From the NCBI RefSeq assembly GCF_000785105.2, contig NZ_CP018906.1, positions 558,001 through 622,000 on the forward strand: a stretch of DNA of 64,000 bases. The letters are read 5' to 3'. This stretch comes from Lentilactobacillus curieae (GTDB lineage: Bacteria > Bacillota > Bacilli > Lactobacillales > Lactobacillaceae). The position numbers were made by a program, and so were the translations under genes. Positions 16,281-24,596 of this stretch are shown here, piece by piece. The notes below the pieces were generated by a model. That model did not search any database, was not told the DNA's origin, and was given only the letters and a program-made list of their open reading frames with translations. Within the stretch, counting starts at the first letter, position 1; each line of letters begins with the position of its first letter.

Positions 16281-17616
16281 TCCCGTTTCAACTTGGCCAT
16301 TCCACAAGATACTAATTGCTAACCGTGGAGAAATTGCCGTCCGTATTATTCAGACATGCCGTTATTTAGGAATTCCCACAGTCGCAGTTTATTCAACTGC
16401 AGACCGTTCAGCAATGCACGTTAAGCTCGCAGGCGAAGCAGTTTGTATTGGCCCCCCATCACCAACTAAAAGTTATTTGAACATCGCCGCTTTAATTACA
16501 GCCGCAAAGCAAACTGGTGCAGATGCAATCCATCCTGGATATGGCTTTCTCTCCGAAAGCTCAGAATTTTCAGAAGCTTGCGCCAAAGAAAAAATAAAGT
16601 TTATCGGTGCCAAAAAAGAAATGATTGATCTTTTAGGAGACAAAGAACGGGCTAGAGCAACCATGAAATCTGCTGGCTTGCCAATTGTAAAGGGTAGTTC
16701 CAAAGCAGTAACTACAGTTGAAGAAGCTTTAATCCAAGCTGATGAGATTGGCTTTCCAATAATGCTAAAAGCAAGTTCAGGTGGCGGCGGTAAAGGTATG
16801 CGCATCATTGAAAGTCGTGAACAGCTCAAAGATAACTTTTCAACTGCTCAAGATGAAGCTATTTCATCATTTAATGATAATCATATGTATCTCGAACAAT
16901 ACTTAGCCACCCCGCGCCACATAGAAGTTCAGATTATTGCTGATCAGTACGGAAATGTAACCGCTCTGGGTGAACGCGATTGTACTATCCAGGCACGTCA
17001 CCAAAAAGTATTAGAAGAAGCCCCAGCAGTCGTATTAAAAGCAAAAACCAGAAAAGAGATTTTTGAGCGTTGCGAAAATGCTGTTGAAATTCTAGGGTAC
17101 GAGGGATTGGGAACGATTGAGTTTCTATACAATCCTGATGGTTCTTATTATTTCATGGAAATGAACACCAGAATTCAAGTCGAACACCCCATCACTGAAC
17201 TAACCACTAGAACTGATTTGGTACAGATGCAGCTTGAAGTCGCTGCAGGTGCCAAACTAAATAAAAGGCGACCCCAAAAGACTGGCTTTGCTCTGGAGTG
17301 TCGAATCAATGCCTTTACACCCGGAAAAATCACTGGGCTTCATCTTCCAACTGGACATGGTGTTAGAGTCGATACTGCCATTTATCAAGGATATTCAGTT
17401 CCAGCAAATTACGATTCAATGATTGCTAAACTAATCGTGTTTGGCAGAGAACGAAAATCTGTTATTCGCAGGATGATTACCGTACTAGATGAAACCGTAA
17501 TTGACGGAATAGAAACTAATTTGGACCAACTTGTACAAATTCTCGAACAACCTGAAGTTCAAAAGCAAACCACTAACGTCAATTGGCTCGACCAAAAGAT
17601 TGATGGGAAGGAGTGA
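16252..17616 (+). CDS. accC: Biotin carboxylase
   Basis: 454 residues from ATG 16252 (GAGAGGGGG upstream, 29-nt overlap with accB; a longer frame from 16213 has no site). It has the ATP-grasp layout of AccC: ILIANRGEIAVRI, ASSGGGGKGM (glycine-rich loop), HIEVQIIADQYGN, and MEMNTRIQVEHPITE. It carboxylates the biotin of AccB using bicarbonate and ATP. The short N-terminal extension (about 15 residues) before HKILIANRG is unusual. Second-copy status is likely but not provable here. Confidence 0.93.
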   Translation: MVNRLFASNNPVSTWPFHKILIANRGEIAVRIIQTCRYLGIPTVAVYSTADRSAMHVKLAGEAVCIGPPSPTKSYLNIAALITAAKQTGADAIHPGYGFLSESSEFSEACAKEKIKFIGAKKEMIDLLGDKERARATMKSAGLPIVKGSSKAVTTVEEALIQADEIGFPIMLKASSGGGGKGMRIIESREQLKDNFSTAQDEAISSFNDNHMYLEQYLATPRHIEVQIIADQYGNVTALGERDCTIQARHQKVLEEAPAVVLKAKTRKEIFERCENAVEILGYEGLGTIEFLYNPDGSYYFMEMNTRIQVEHPITELTTRTDLVQMQLEVAAGAKLNKRRPQKTGFALECRINAFTPGKITGLHLPTGHGVRVDTAIYQGYSVPANYDSMIAKLIVFGRERKSVIRRMITVLDETVIDGIETNLDQLVQILEQPEVQKQTTNVNWLDQKIDGKE

Positions 17617-17621
17617 TTTTA

Positions 17622-18413
17622 ATGACAACCGTAACAGCAAACTTAACACCAGTAGAATTACGAAGAAAAATTAGAAGTGGAGAATTTTCATTACCAACAA
17701 GTGGTTTATGTCCTGGATATACCCAAGCTAATCTTGTGATTCTTCCTAAATCACTTGCATATGATTTTCTGCTATTTACTCAAAGAAATCCTCGTCCTTG
17801 CCCAGTACTAGAAGTAAGTGATGCTGGTAGTCGTTCGCTAAATGTATTTGCAAAGGACGTGGACTTAGCGAATGATTTCCCAAAATACAGAATCTACAAA
17901 AATGGAGAAGTGACGGATGAAGTCACATCGGTTCAGAATTACTGGCAGGAAGATTTCGTAAGCTTCCTAATTGGGTGTAGTTTCTCATTCGAATCCGAAC
18001 TAATTTCTGCTGGAATTGAGGTTAGAAATATAACTGAGAATGTAAACGTCCCAATGTTTAATACCAACATCCCTCTCCAATCAGCTGGAATCTTTCATGG
18101 AAACATGGTTGTAAGTATGCGTCCCATTCCAGAAGCACAGGTCCCAACTGCAGTGCAAGTAACAGCAAGTATGCCAAAAGTACACGGTGCTCCTATTCAA
18201 ATCGGAGATCCACAAGCGATTGGAATCAGTGATGTAAATCAACCTGATTATGGTGACTCTGTAACCATTAAGCCAGGTGAAGTCCCAGTTTTCTGGCCAT
18301 GTGGAGTAACCCCTCAAAACGTTATCATGCAGACCAAACCACCCCTAGTAATCACCCATGCACCTGGTCACATGCTTGTAACTGATGTTATTAATACCAC
18401 TTTGAAGTATTAG
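17622..18413 (+). CDS. Putative hydro-lyase, YcsI/DUF1445 family
   Basis: 263 residues. The N-terminal SGEFSLPTSGLCPGYTQANL and the C-terminal FWPCGVTPQN and ITHAPGHMLVTD are hallmarks of the YcsI family. In Bacillus subtilis ycsI sits with the pxp (ycsF, kipIA) genes, and the mitochondrial D-glutamate cyclase contains a related domain, so a role in making or handling 5-oxoproline is plausible but unproven. ATG 17622 has AAGGAGTGAT upstream; the frame extends to 17613. Confidence 0.85.
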   Translation: MTTVTANLTPVELRRKIRSGEFSLPTSGLCPGYTQANLVILPKSLAYDFLLFTQRNPRPCPVLEVSDAGSRSLNVFAKDVDLANDFPKYRIYKNGEVTDEVTSVQNYWQEDFVSFLIGCSFSFESELISAGIEVRNITENVNVPMFNTNIPLQSAGIFHGNMVVSMRPIPEAQVPTAVQVTASMPKVHGAPIQIGDPQAIGISDVNQPDYGDSVTIKPGEVPVFWPCGVTPQNVIMQTKPPLVITHAPGHMLVTDVINTTLKY

Positions 18414-18424
18414 GAGGCTCTATT

Positions 18425-19174
18425 ATGTTAAAAATTGATTTAAATAGTGATTTAGGGGAAAGCTATGGCCGCTACCATATTGGAAAAGACGACCAGGTCA
18501 TCCCTCTAATCACATCTGCCAACATTGCTTGTGGGTATCATGCTGGCGACCCAGATGTAATTGCAAAAACAGTCGCTACTGCTGAAGAAAATCACGTTGG
18601 TGTTGGAGCTCATCCAGGTTTCCCTGATTTAGATGGTTTTGGACGTCGAAAAATGGATATGAGTCTAGATTCTGTTTCCCACATGGTTACTTATCAGATT
18701 GCAGCCCTTGCTGGATTCACTAGCAACCATAAACTCCATCACGTCAAACCACACGGTGCTCTGTACAATGCAGCTGGGAAGGATCTCAACTTAGCACTTG
18801 CAATTTGCCGAGGAATTAAGGAGTTTGACCCCAATCTCACCGTTTACGCCTTATCAAACGGAAAGTTGGTAGAAGCCGCTAAACAACTTGGACTACCAGT
18901 TGCCCAAGAAGTATTTGCAGATAGAAATTACGAAGCAGACGGTAGCTTAGTTTCCAGAAAGAAGCCTAATGCTGTTCTAACAGATCCCGAGGTAGTGGCC
19001 AAGCGAACAGTCGAAATGATTAAAAATCAAGCCGTCACCGCAATCACAGGTGAAACCGTTCCATTAACTGTTAATTCCATCTGCGTTCATGGCGACAACG
19101 ATGCAGCTTTACAGATAGTTAGTCAGTTACACAAAACTTTGAATAATGAACAAATTGACGTTGCAACTTATTAG
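18425..19174 (+). CDS. pxpA: 5-oxoprolinase subunit PxpA (LamB/YcsF family)
   Basis: 249 residues of the YcsF family: LNSDLGESYGRY at the N-terminus, ANIACGYHAGDP, GAHPGFPDLDGFGRR, HVKPHGALYN and CVHGDN at the end, containing the conserved Asp/His set of this carbohydrate-esterase-like fold. It is the hydrolytic partner of PxpBC in ATP-dependent cleavage of 5-oxoproline. Preceded by AGGAGG, 11 nt after the ycsI stop. Confidence 0.94.
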   Translation: MLKIDLNSDLGESYGRYHIGKDDQVIPLITSANIACGYHAGDPDVIAKTVATAEENHVGVGAHPGFPDLDGFGRRKMDMSLDSVSHMVTYQIAALAGFTSNHKLHHVKPHGALYNAAGKDLNLALAICRGIKEFDPNLTVYALSNGKLVEAAKQLGLPVAQEVFADRNYEADGSLVSRKKPNAVLTDPEVVAKRTVEMIKNQAVTAITGETVPLTVNSICVHGDNDAALQIVSQLHKTLNNEQIDVATY

Positions 19175-19197
19175 GTATCCACGAAAGGAGACCGCTT

Positions 19198-20442
19198 ATG
19201 GCCCAAAAAATTACAGATATTCCCGTAACTATTGAAACCCCAGCAATTAAGGCAAAGAAAAAACGCAGCATCGCAATGGGTGCCGCTTTCCTAATGGCAA
19301 TGGCGGCCGTAGGTCCAGGTTTTCTAACCCAAACTGCTACCTTTACTGGTCAAATGGGCGCAAACTTCGGATTTGCAATTGGAATTTGTATCTTGGTCGA
19401 CATTGTGGTTCAACTTAATATTTGGAGAATCATTATTGTTTCAGGAAAAAGAGCTCAAGTTATCGCGAATGATGTATTTCCCGGATTAGGATATGTTTTA
19501 TCATTTTTAGTTGCCGTTGGTGGTTTCTTTTTCAACATCGGTAACATTGGTGGAGCCGGTCTTGGTCTTAACGTTCTGTTTGGTATTTCTCCTGAAAATG
19601 GTGCAATTATCGCTGCCGCAATTGCCGTTAAAATCTTGATTGTTAAGAATGCACTTAAGGCGATGGACCGAACGGTTATGTTGCTTGCAGTTATTAAAGT
19701 TGGAATTTTAGCTTATATTTTAGCAATAATGAAAGTTCCTTATGCTCCTGCAATTCATCATACATTCATGCCAACTCAAATTAACTTCTACTCAATCGTT
19801 ACAATCGTTGGTGGTACTGTTGGTGGATATATTTCATTCGCTGGTGGTCACCGACTATTAGAAGGTGGTCTTCATGGCAAAGAAAACATTAAATACGTGA
19901 ATGAAGGTGCCCTAACAGGAATTGGTTTAGCCTCAGTAATTCGTATAATGTTGTTCCTTGCGGGTCTTGCTGTCGTCATTACTGGTGCAAAGCTTAACCC
20001 CGCCAACCCAGCCGCATCAATTTTCCAATCAGCAGCTGGAGGGTTTGGATACAAATTCTTTGGCCTCTTAATTTTTGCATCTGGAATGTCATCAATTATT
20101 GGATCAACCTTTACTTCAACTTCATTTTTGGATTATGCTGTTGGTGGCAAGCAAGAAGGTGCCTTCAAACAATACAGAACTGCATTTATTATCGCGTTCA
20201 TTGTTCTATCAACTGCTGTTTTCTACTTTGTTGGTAACCCTGCTCAAGTATTAGTTGTCGTTGGTGCGGCGAACGGATTTGTATTGCCAATCGCACTTAC
20301 GATTTTATTAATTGCATCTAACAGGACAAAAATTATGGGTACTAAATACCGCCATCCATTGTGGTTAACAATCACGGGATGGGTCGTTGTCCTATTCATG
20401 GCTTTCGCTAGTGTTGAAACAGTTATTAACTTGGTTCACTAA
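19198..20442 (+). CDS. NRAMP-family transporter, YcsG-like
   Basis: 414 residues with about eleven membrane segments. It starts with AMAAVGPGFLTQTATFTGQMGA and belongs to the NRAMP-related YcsG group rather than to classical Mn/Fe transporters, as the metal-binding DPGN motif is replaced by VGPGF/TATFTG. Genomic association with pxp genes in bacilli suggests it imports 5-oxoproline or a related amide, not a metal. AAAGGAG precedes the ATG. Last gene of the operon. Confidence 0.85.
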   Translation: MAQKITDIPVTIETPAIKAKKKRSIAMGAAFLMAMAAVGPGFLTQTATFTGQMGANFGFAIGICILVDIVVQLNIWRIIIVSGKRAQVIANDVFPGLGYVLSFLVAVGGFFFNIGNIGGAGLGLNVLFGISPENGAIIAAAIAVKILIVKNALKAMDRTVMLLAVIKVGILAYILAIMKVPYAPAIHHTFMPTQINFYSIVTIVGGTVGGYISFAGGHRLLEGGLHGKENIKYVNEGALTGIGLASVIRIMLFLAGLAVVITGAKLNPANPAASIFQSAAGGFGYKFFGLLIFASGMSSIIGSTFTSTSFLDYAVGGKQEGAFKQYRTAFIIAFIVLSTAVFYFVGNPAQVLVVVGAANGFVLPIALTILLIASNRTKIMGTKYRHPLWLTITGWVVVLFMAFASVETVINLVH

Positions 20443-20463
20443 TATTTCTTTATTAGCAACAAA

Positions 20464-20502
20464 AAGAACACCCCAATTCTATAAATGAATTGGGGTGTTC
20501 TT
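20464..20502. terminator. Bidirectional terminator
   Basis: A 16-bp perfect inverted repeat beginning AAGAACACCCC, with a 7-nt loop and A/T runs on either side, lies between the convergent transporter and hydrolase genes. Confidence 0.9.
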
Positions 20503-20505
20503 CTA

Positions 20506-21228
20506 TTAACCTATACTTTTAACTCGACCCAAAAATTCCTCAAACAACTTATCTTCGACCACATCCCCTTCAAACATGAGTTCCGGATGCCACTGGACTC
20601 CCATTATTGAACCATCCGAATTTTCAACGGCCTCAATTATTCCATCCCCTGATTTGGCAGTCACGTGAAGTTCATCAGCGACCTGCTTAATTGCTTGATG
20701 GTGGTGACTATTTACTAATAGTTTATCTGTATTAACGATACTGGCTAACTTGCTTTCAGACTCAATATCAACATAATGCGCTGTTTCAGATATGTTATTC
20801 TTTTGAGAATGCTGAAATACAGGAGTGGCAATTTGACTCTCAATGTCTTGGTATAGGTTTCCACCCATAGCAACGTTCAAAATTTGCATTCCTCGACACA
20901 ACGCAAAAATCGGCTTTTGGGCATGAATAAATTCTTTAATTAATCTGATTTCACTTTCATCCAACAACGGATCAATATCCCCATTTTGCGGAATCGGCTC
21001 CTCACCATAAAACCGTGGTGCCACATCAGTACCACCAGGTAGTAGGAGTCCATCAACTAATGGCAAGTATTCAGTTACTACATCAGGATTCCGCGTTGGA
21101 ATCAATAATGGCAACCCACCGTGCCTTAAAATGGCTTTCACTTCACCCTCATTGACGTTATTTCTTAATGTTCCGTTAAACGTCCGAATTTCAGCGGGGA
21201 TCCCGATTGTAGGTTTGTTAAGTTTCAT
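20506..21228 (-). CDS. Gamma-glutamyl-gamma-aminobutyrate hydrolase family protein (peptidase C26)
   Basis: 240 residues of the class I glutamine-amidotransferase-like fold. The nucleophile Cys is in FALCRGMQILN and the catalytic His in GVQWHPE; PGGTDVAPRFYGEEP is typical of the PuuD/C26 branch. It hydrolyses gamma-glutamyl amide bonds; its place beside 5-oxoproline genes fits gamma-glutamyl compound salvage. I chose ATG 21228 because AAGGAG lies 6 nt upstream; the longer frame from 21246 does not have this. Confidence 0.9.
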   Translation of the reverse strand: MKLNKPTIGIPAEIRTFNGTLRNNVNEGEVKAILRHGGLPLLIPTRNPDVVTEYLPLVDGLLLPGGTDVAPRFYGEEPIPQNGDIDPLLDESEIRLIKEFIHAQKPIFALCRGMQILNVAMGGNLYQDIESQIATPVFQHSQKNNISETAHYVDIESESKLASIVNTDKLLVNSHHHQAIKQVADELHVTAKSGDGIIEAVENSDGSIMGVQWHPELMFEGDVVEDKLFEEFLGRVKSIG

Positions 21229-21310
21229 CTGTTTCTCCTTAAACAATATGTTTTTTTATTACGCCACTCGATCACTGTCCTCAGTCGTCTTAAACGCCAT
21301 CACAACAAGT

Positions 21311-21853
21311 TCAATGAATGTAATTAGCATTCCTGTTGGGGGGATAAAAATAAATTGCAACTAAGACAATTACGTATACTGCATATGACAACCAACTTTT
21401 CAGATAACGAAAAATCGTCATTGCGGAAATTTTATCGGCAGCCTCTTCATTACCACTTTCTTTGGCTGCTTTCACAATTCCCAACGTCAATCCAAGGTAT
21501 GCGACACTCCAAATAAAAAATACAATTACATAGAAATATTCAGGAACTGGCTTATCGATAAACTTTCCAGCCCAAGCAGTTGCAACTGGGATCAAAGACA
21601 TTGAAAATAGCCAAGCACTATTTAACCAAAAAATTTTCTTCGTTATTTTCGGTGCTAAAGCAAACATATAGTGGTGATTATACCAGGCTACTGAGATAAA
21701 TAAGAAGCTGACGGCAAATGCAAATAGATAAGGCAGTTGCTCCAAAAGTCCGTCCCATTCAAACGTCTCTGGCGTCTTAAATTCCAAAATCATAATTGTC
21801 ATAATTATAGCAACAACTGCATCAGTAAATGCGGCTACCCGACCTTTGTCCAT
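21311..21853 (-). CDS. TMEM175 family potassium channel-like protein, C-terminus frameshifted
   Basis: 180 residues with six hydrophobic segments. The N-terminal RVAAFTDAVVAIIMTIMILEF is the family signature (R-x-x-AFxDAxxAIxxTI), forming the pore helix in bacterial TMEM175 K+ channels. The C-terminus is odd: after IYFYPP the frame runs to an early stop. A run of six G at 21338-21343 (C on the coding strand) lies there; with five, the frame would continue as TGMLITFIELVVMAFK and on to a stop at 21259, a more natural amphipathic C-terminus. So either a recent single-base insertion or a sequence error. The core is intact. Confidence 0.85.
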   Translation of the reverse strand: MDKGRVAAFTDAVVAIIMTIMILEFKTPETFEWDGLLEQLPYLFAFAVSFLFISVAWYNHHYMFALAPKITKKIFWLNSAWLFSMSLIPVATAWAGKFIDKPVPEYFYVIVFFIWSVAYLGLTLGIVKAAKESGNEEAADKISAMTIFRYLKSWLSYAVYVIVLVAIYFYPPNRNANYIH

Positions 21854-21929
21854 GAAGATTTCCCCCTGATTTATTTAACAAAATTGTACAATAAGCCACA
21901 TTCTTTGTAACCTAAAACACATTTATTTA

Positions 21930-21965
21930 TCAAAAAAGGCCTCGCAAAAGCGAAACCTTTATAAA
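21930..21965 (-). terminator. Terminator of the EIIC gene
   Basis: On the minus strand AAAGGTTTCGC pairs (with one mismatch) with GCGAGGCCTTT around TTTT, followed by more T. Confidence 0.7.
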
Positions 21966-21969
21966 ATAA

Positions 21970-23355
21970 CTATTTATTATGATGGACAATGGGAGCAGCT
22001 ACATTCTTTTTTGCAGCAAGACTCTCACCAGTAATTTTACTTCTGTTGTAAATCATTAATGCTAATGTAGCAATTACTAATATGCTTGAACCAATTGCAG
22101 CAAAGTTTGTAGTAAATGTATAAACAATCCATGCTAATGGGCTAGCGGCAAAATCAACACTTGCAACTGAACTAGTACCAGCAGGAATTAAGTTTGCTTG
22201 AACCATCTTAACTGCTGAGGTAAAAATGGTTGCAAGTGCTGTTGCTGAAAGTACACCTGCTATTAAACTAACTAATCCAACAATAAATGATCTTAAAACA
22301 TTTCCATTTGTATATGGAAGAACTAATGGAAATAGGTAAATTAATCCAGAAAGACTAGCAAGCGGTAAGAATTCATTACCAGGAACAACTACTGATAAGA
22401 AAAGAATTGTTGGTACCAAAAGTAATGAACAAACTAAAGTGGTTGGATGACCTATAACAAGTGCAGGTGTCATACCAATATTAAATTTTCGACCCTTAAA
22501 TCTTTTACTAATCAATTCTTGAGAACGCAACGAAATTGGATTCAATCCTTCAATAAACATTCCCGTAATTTTTGGAATCAATACCATTACCGCACTTAAA
22601 ATAATCCCAAGCTGTAATGTTTTGGCAATTGGATAACGTGCTAACAATCCAAGCAATATTCCAATGATGACCCCTAGTAGGATTGGATCGCCAAATAACC
22701 CGAACTTCTTTTCTAGTTTTTTAGCGTCAAAATCAACTTTATTCAAGCCTGGAATCTTATCTATAACCCAATTAATAGCTATTGCAAATGGAATAAATGT
22801 CACACAGAAAGCCTGTGGAATTGAAATTCCTTTCATATCATCACCATAGAAACTTTCCACCTTCTTCTGAGATCTATCCGCTCCAACTAAAGTAACAATA
22901 ATTGTGATTGATGCGGCAAATAATCCCCAGAAAAAGCTCTTAGTTGCTATTGACACAATTGAACCAATAAATGCAAAGTGCCAATAATTCCAAAGGTCAA
23001 TATTTAGAGTTTCAGTTGTCTTAGTTAACAACATCAACACATTAATACCTAAACCTAGTGGAATAATAATCGCTCCAACCTGTGTACCAAACGCAACTGC
23101 AGAAGCAGCAGGCCAACCTATATCAAGAGTGTGTAAGTGAAGTCCATATATCTTAACCATAGAATTAACTGCTGGTCCCAGATTATCAGCAAGTAACTGA
23201 GTAATCACGTTCAGCCCAACAAAACCAACTCCAACAGAAAGCCCTGATTTCAAAGACTTCGATGGCCCCATACCAATTAGCATTCCAAAGACAAAGAAAA
23301 TAATTGGCATCATTACACTTGCCCCCAAAGACATGATGTAATCAATAACGCCCAT
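21970..23355 (-). CDS. PTS galactitol-type EIIC transporter (orphan)
   Basis: 461 residues, ten or more membrane segments, in the GatC/EIIC-Gat family (MGVIDYIMSLGASVMMPIIF at the N-terminus, GIEIPFIS equivalent regions, SLRSQELISKRFKGRKFNIGMTPALVIGHP later). ATG 23355 follows GGAGGGG. No EIIA or EIIB gene is in the neighbourhood, so phosphorylation partners are missing here. The gene faces an IclR regulator and shares operators with the kduD-kdgK-kdgA operon, suggesting import of a hexuronate- or ketodeoxysugar-related compound. Substrate is inferred from context only. Confidence 0.85.
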   Translation of the reverse strand: MGVIDYIMSLGASVMMPIIFFVFGMLIGMGPSKSLKSGLSVGVGFVGLNVITQLLADNLGPAVNSMVKIYGLHLHTLDIGWPAASAVAFGTQVGAIIIPLGLGINVLMLLTKTTETLNIDLWNYWHFAFIGSIVSIATKSFFWGLFAASITIIVTLVGADRSQKKVESFYGDDMKGISIPQAFCVTFIPFAIAINWVIDKIPGLNKVDFDAKKLEKKFGLFGDPILLGVIIGILLGLLARYPIAKTLQLGIILSAVMVLIPKITGMFIEGLNPISLRSQELISKRFKGRKFNIGMTPALVIGHPTTLVCSLLLVPTILFLSVVVPGNEFLPLASLSGLIYLFPLVLPYTNGNVLRSFIVGLVSLIAGVLSATALATIFTSAVKMVQANLIPAGTSSVASVDFAASPLAWIVYTFTTNFAAIGSSILVIATLALMIYNRSKITGESLAAKKNVAAPIVHHNK

Positions 23356-23383
23356 AGTGTACCCCTCCATAACTAAAATGTGT

Positions 23384-23419
23384 TTTCTTATATGGAAATC
23401 GATTATTCTCAAAAGGAAA
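23384..23419. promoter_or_regulatory. IclR-type operators upstream of the EIIC gene
   Basis: TTTCTTATATGGAAA (23384-23398) is the exact reverse complement of the site in front of the iclR gene. A second half-similar site (TTCTCAAAAGGAAA, 23406-23419) adjoins it. Both lie just downstream of the EIIC promoter, a repressor position. Confidence 0.55.
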
Positions 23420-23429
23420 TTACAAACAG

Positions 23430-23458
23430 AGTATAAAATAGCAATTACGAAATTGCAA
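23430..23458 (-). promoter_or_regulatory. EIIC gene promoter
   Basis: Minus strand TTGCAA (23458-23453), 17-nt spacer, TATACT (23435-23430). The same hexamers occur at the kduD promoter. Confidence 0.65.
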
Positions 23459-23609
23459 ATGATTTCACAAAATAATTTACAACTTTTAAATCATTACTAG
23501 GCATCTTTAATTACAGAATACATCGTCATGATTGCGTTTACATAAGTTTTGATAGTTTATAAAATTTTTTTGCAGGTCCAGGGAAAATGATATTTTTTTA
23601 ACAATCAAT

Positions 23610-23654
23610 CTGACAAATCAATTTTTTTGGACTACAATGTTTCCATATAAGAAA
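23610..23654 (+). promoter_or_regulatory. iclR promoter and operator
   Basis: CTGACA (23610-23615), 17 nt, TACAAT (23633-23638), followed immediately by the palindrome-like TTTCCATATAAGAAA (23640-23654), consistent with autorepression. Confidence 0.55.
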
Positions 23655-23672
23655 TTAATGGAGAATTATTTT

Positions 23673-24431
23673 ATGGAAAAGAAAATGTATGGAACCGTCT
23701 TAATTAAGGCCTCAGATATTCTTGATGCCCTTGATGATGGTAAACCCAAATCAATTCAAACGATCTCTCAAGAAACTGGTATCGGTGCTCCAACTGTCTC
23801 AAAAATTTTATCAACACTAGAGTATCTATACTATGTATCTAAAAATAGTAATGACAAAACATATTCACTGGGCTCAAAATTCATGAAGTTCGGGTCGATT
23901 GAAACAACCACAACTGACTTTGTGGAAAAAACCCGTCCTTATTTAGAGGAATTACAAGGAAACATTGACGAAGCAATTCACTTAGCAGTTCCTCAAAACG
24001 ATAAAATGATATATGTAAATAAGTTAGAGCCCAAAAAGCAGTCAATATATATGACTTCAAAAATTGGACTGACAAGAGAGATGTATAGTTCAGGAATTGG
24101 TAAAGCCGTCTTGAGTCAATACTCTCCTAAAATGTTGGATAACTATCTATCAAAAATAAATCTTACTCCGAAAACTCCAAATACCATTACTTCTAAAGAA
24201 GAATTAAAACAAGACTTATTAGAAACTCGCAAGCGAGGATACGCCATAGACAATGAAGAACAGGAAAAAGATGGCTATTGTATTGCCGTTCCAATTTCGA
24301 GATTTGATCAGGTGGTTGGTTCCTTGAGTATTAGCATTCCAAAATTTAGATTAACTGAAGAATATCGTGATCAAATTATCGCCAATATTAAAAAAACTCA
24401 ACATAAAATTGAAAGCGAACTAAATAAATAG
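23673..24431 (+). CDS. IclR family transcriptional regulator (KdgR-like)
   Basis: 252 residues: N-terminal winged helix (KSIQTISQETGIGAPTVSKILSTLE) and C-terminal IclR effector domain (SGIGKAVLSQYSP, RKRGYAIDNEEQEKDGYCIAVPI). ATG 23673 has TGGAGA upstream; other in-frame Met codons at 23637 and 23685 are less likely. It lies between the EIIC gene and kduD-kdgK-kdgA, both of which have its presumed operators directly after their -10 elements. Likely a repressor responding to a ketodeoxygluconate intermediate, as KdgR does elsewhere. Confidence 0.88.
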   Translation: MEKKMYGTVLIKASDILDALDDGKPKSIQTISQETGIGAPTVSKILSTLEYLYYVSKNSNDKTYSLGSKFMKFGSIETTTTDFVEKTRPYLEELQGNIDEAIHLAVPQNDKMIYVNKLEPKKQSIYMTSKIGLTREMYSSGIGKAVLSQYSPKMLDNYLSKINLTPKTPNTITSKEELKQDLLETRKRGYAIDNEEQEKDGYCIAVPISRFDQVVGSLSISIPKFRLTEEYRDQIIANIKKTQHKIESELNK

Positions 24432-24443
24432 TTCGCTTTTTTT
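24414..24443 (+). terminator. Terminator of iclR
   Basis: AGCGAACTA pairs with TAGTTCGCT across the stop codon, followed by TTTTTT. Confidence 0.85.
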
Positions 24444-24497
24444 GTGCATTAAATATGGTTAGATACTCACAAATTTAAAAAAATTAGATAAATTATG

Positions 24498-24565
24498 TTG
24501 CAATTGGATTTTTATAATATATACTTAAGTCACATATAGGAAATGGTTTATTCCAAATAGGAAAT
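24498..24565 (+). promoter_or_regulatory. kduD operon promoter and IclR operators
   Basis: TTGCAA (24498-24503), 16 nt, TATACT (24520-24525). Immediately downstream are CATATAGGAAAT and ATTCCAAATAGGAAAT (to 24565), sharing the AGGAAAT half-site with the EIIC operators. Confidence 0.6.
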
Positions 24566-24596
24566 TACAAATTAAATTTATTTGGAGGAAAACACA

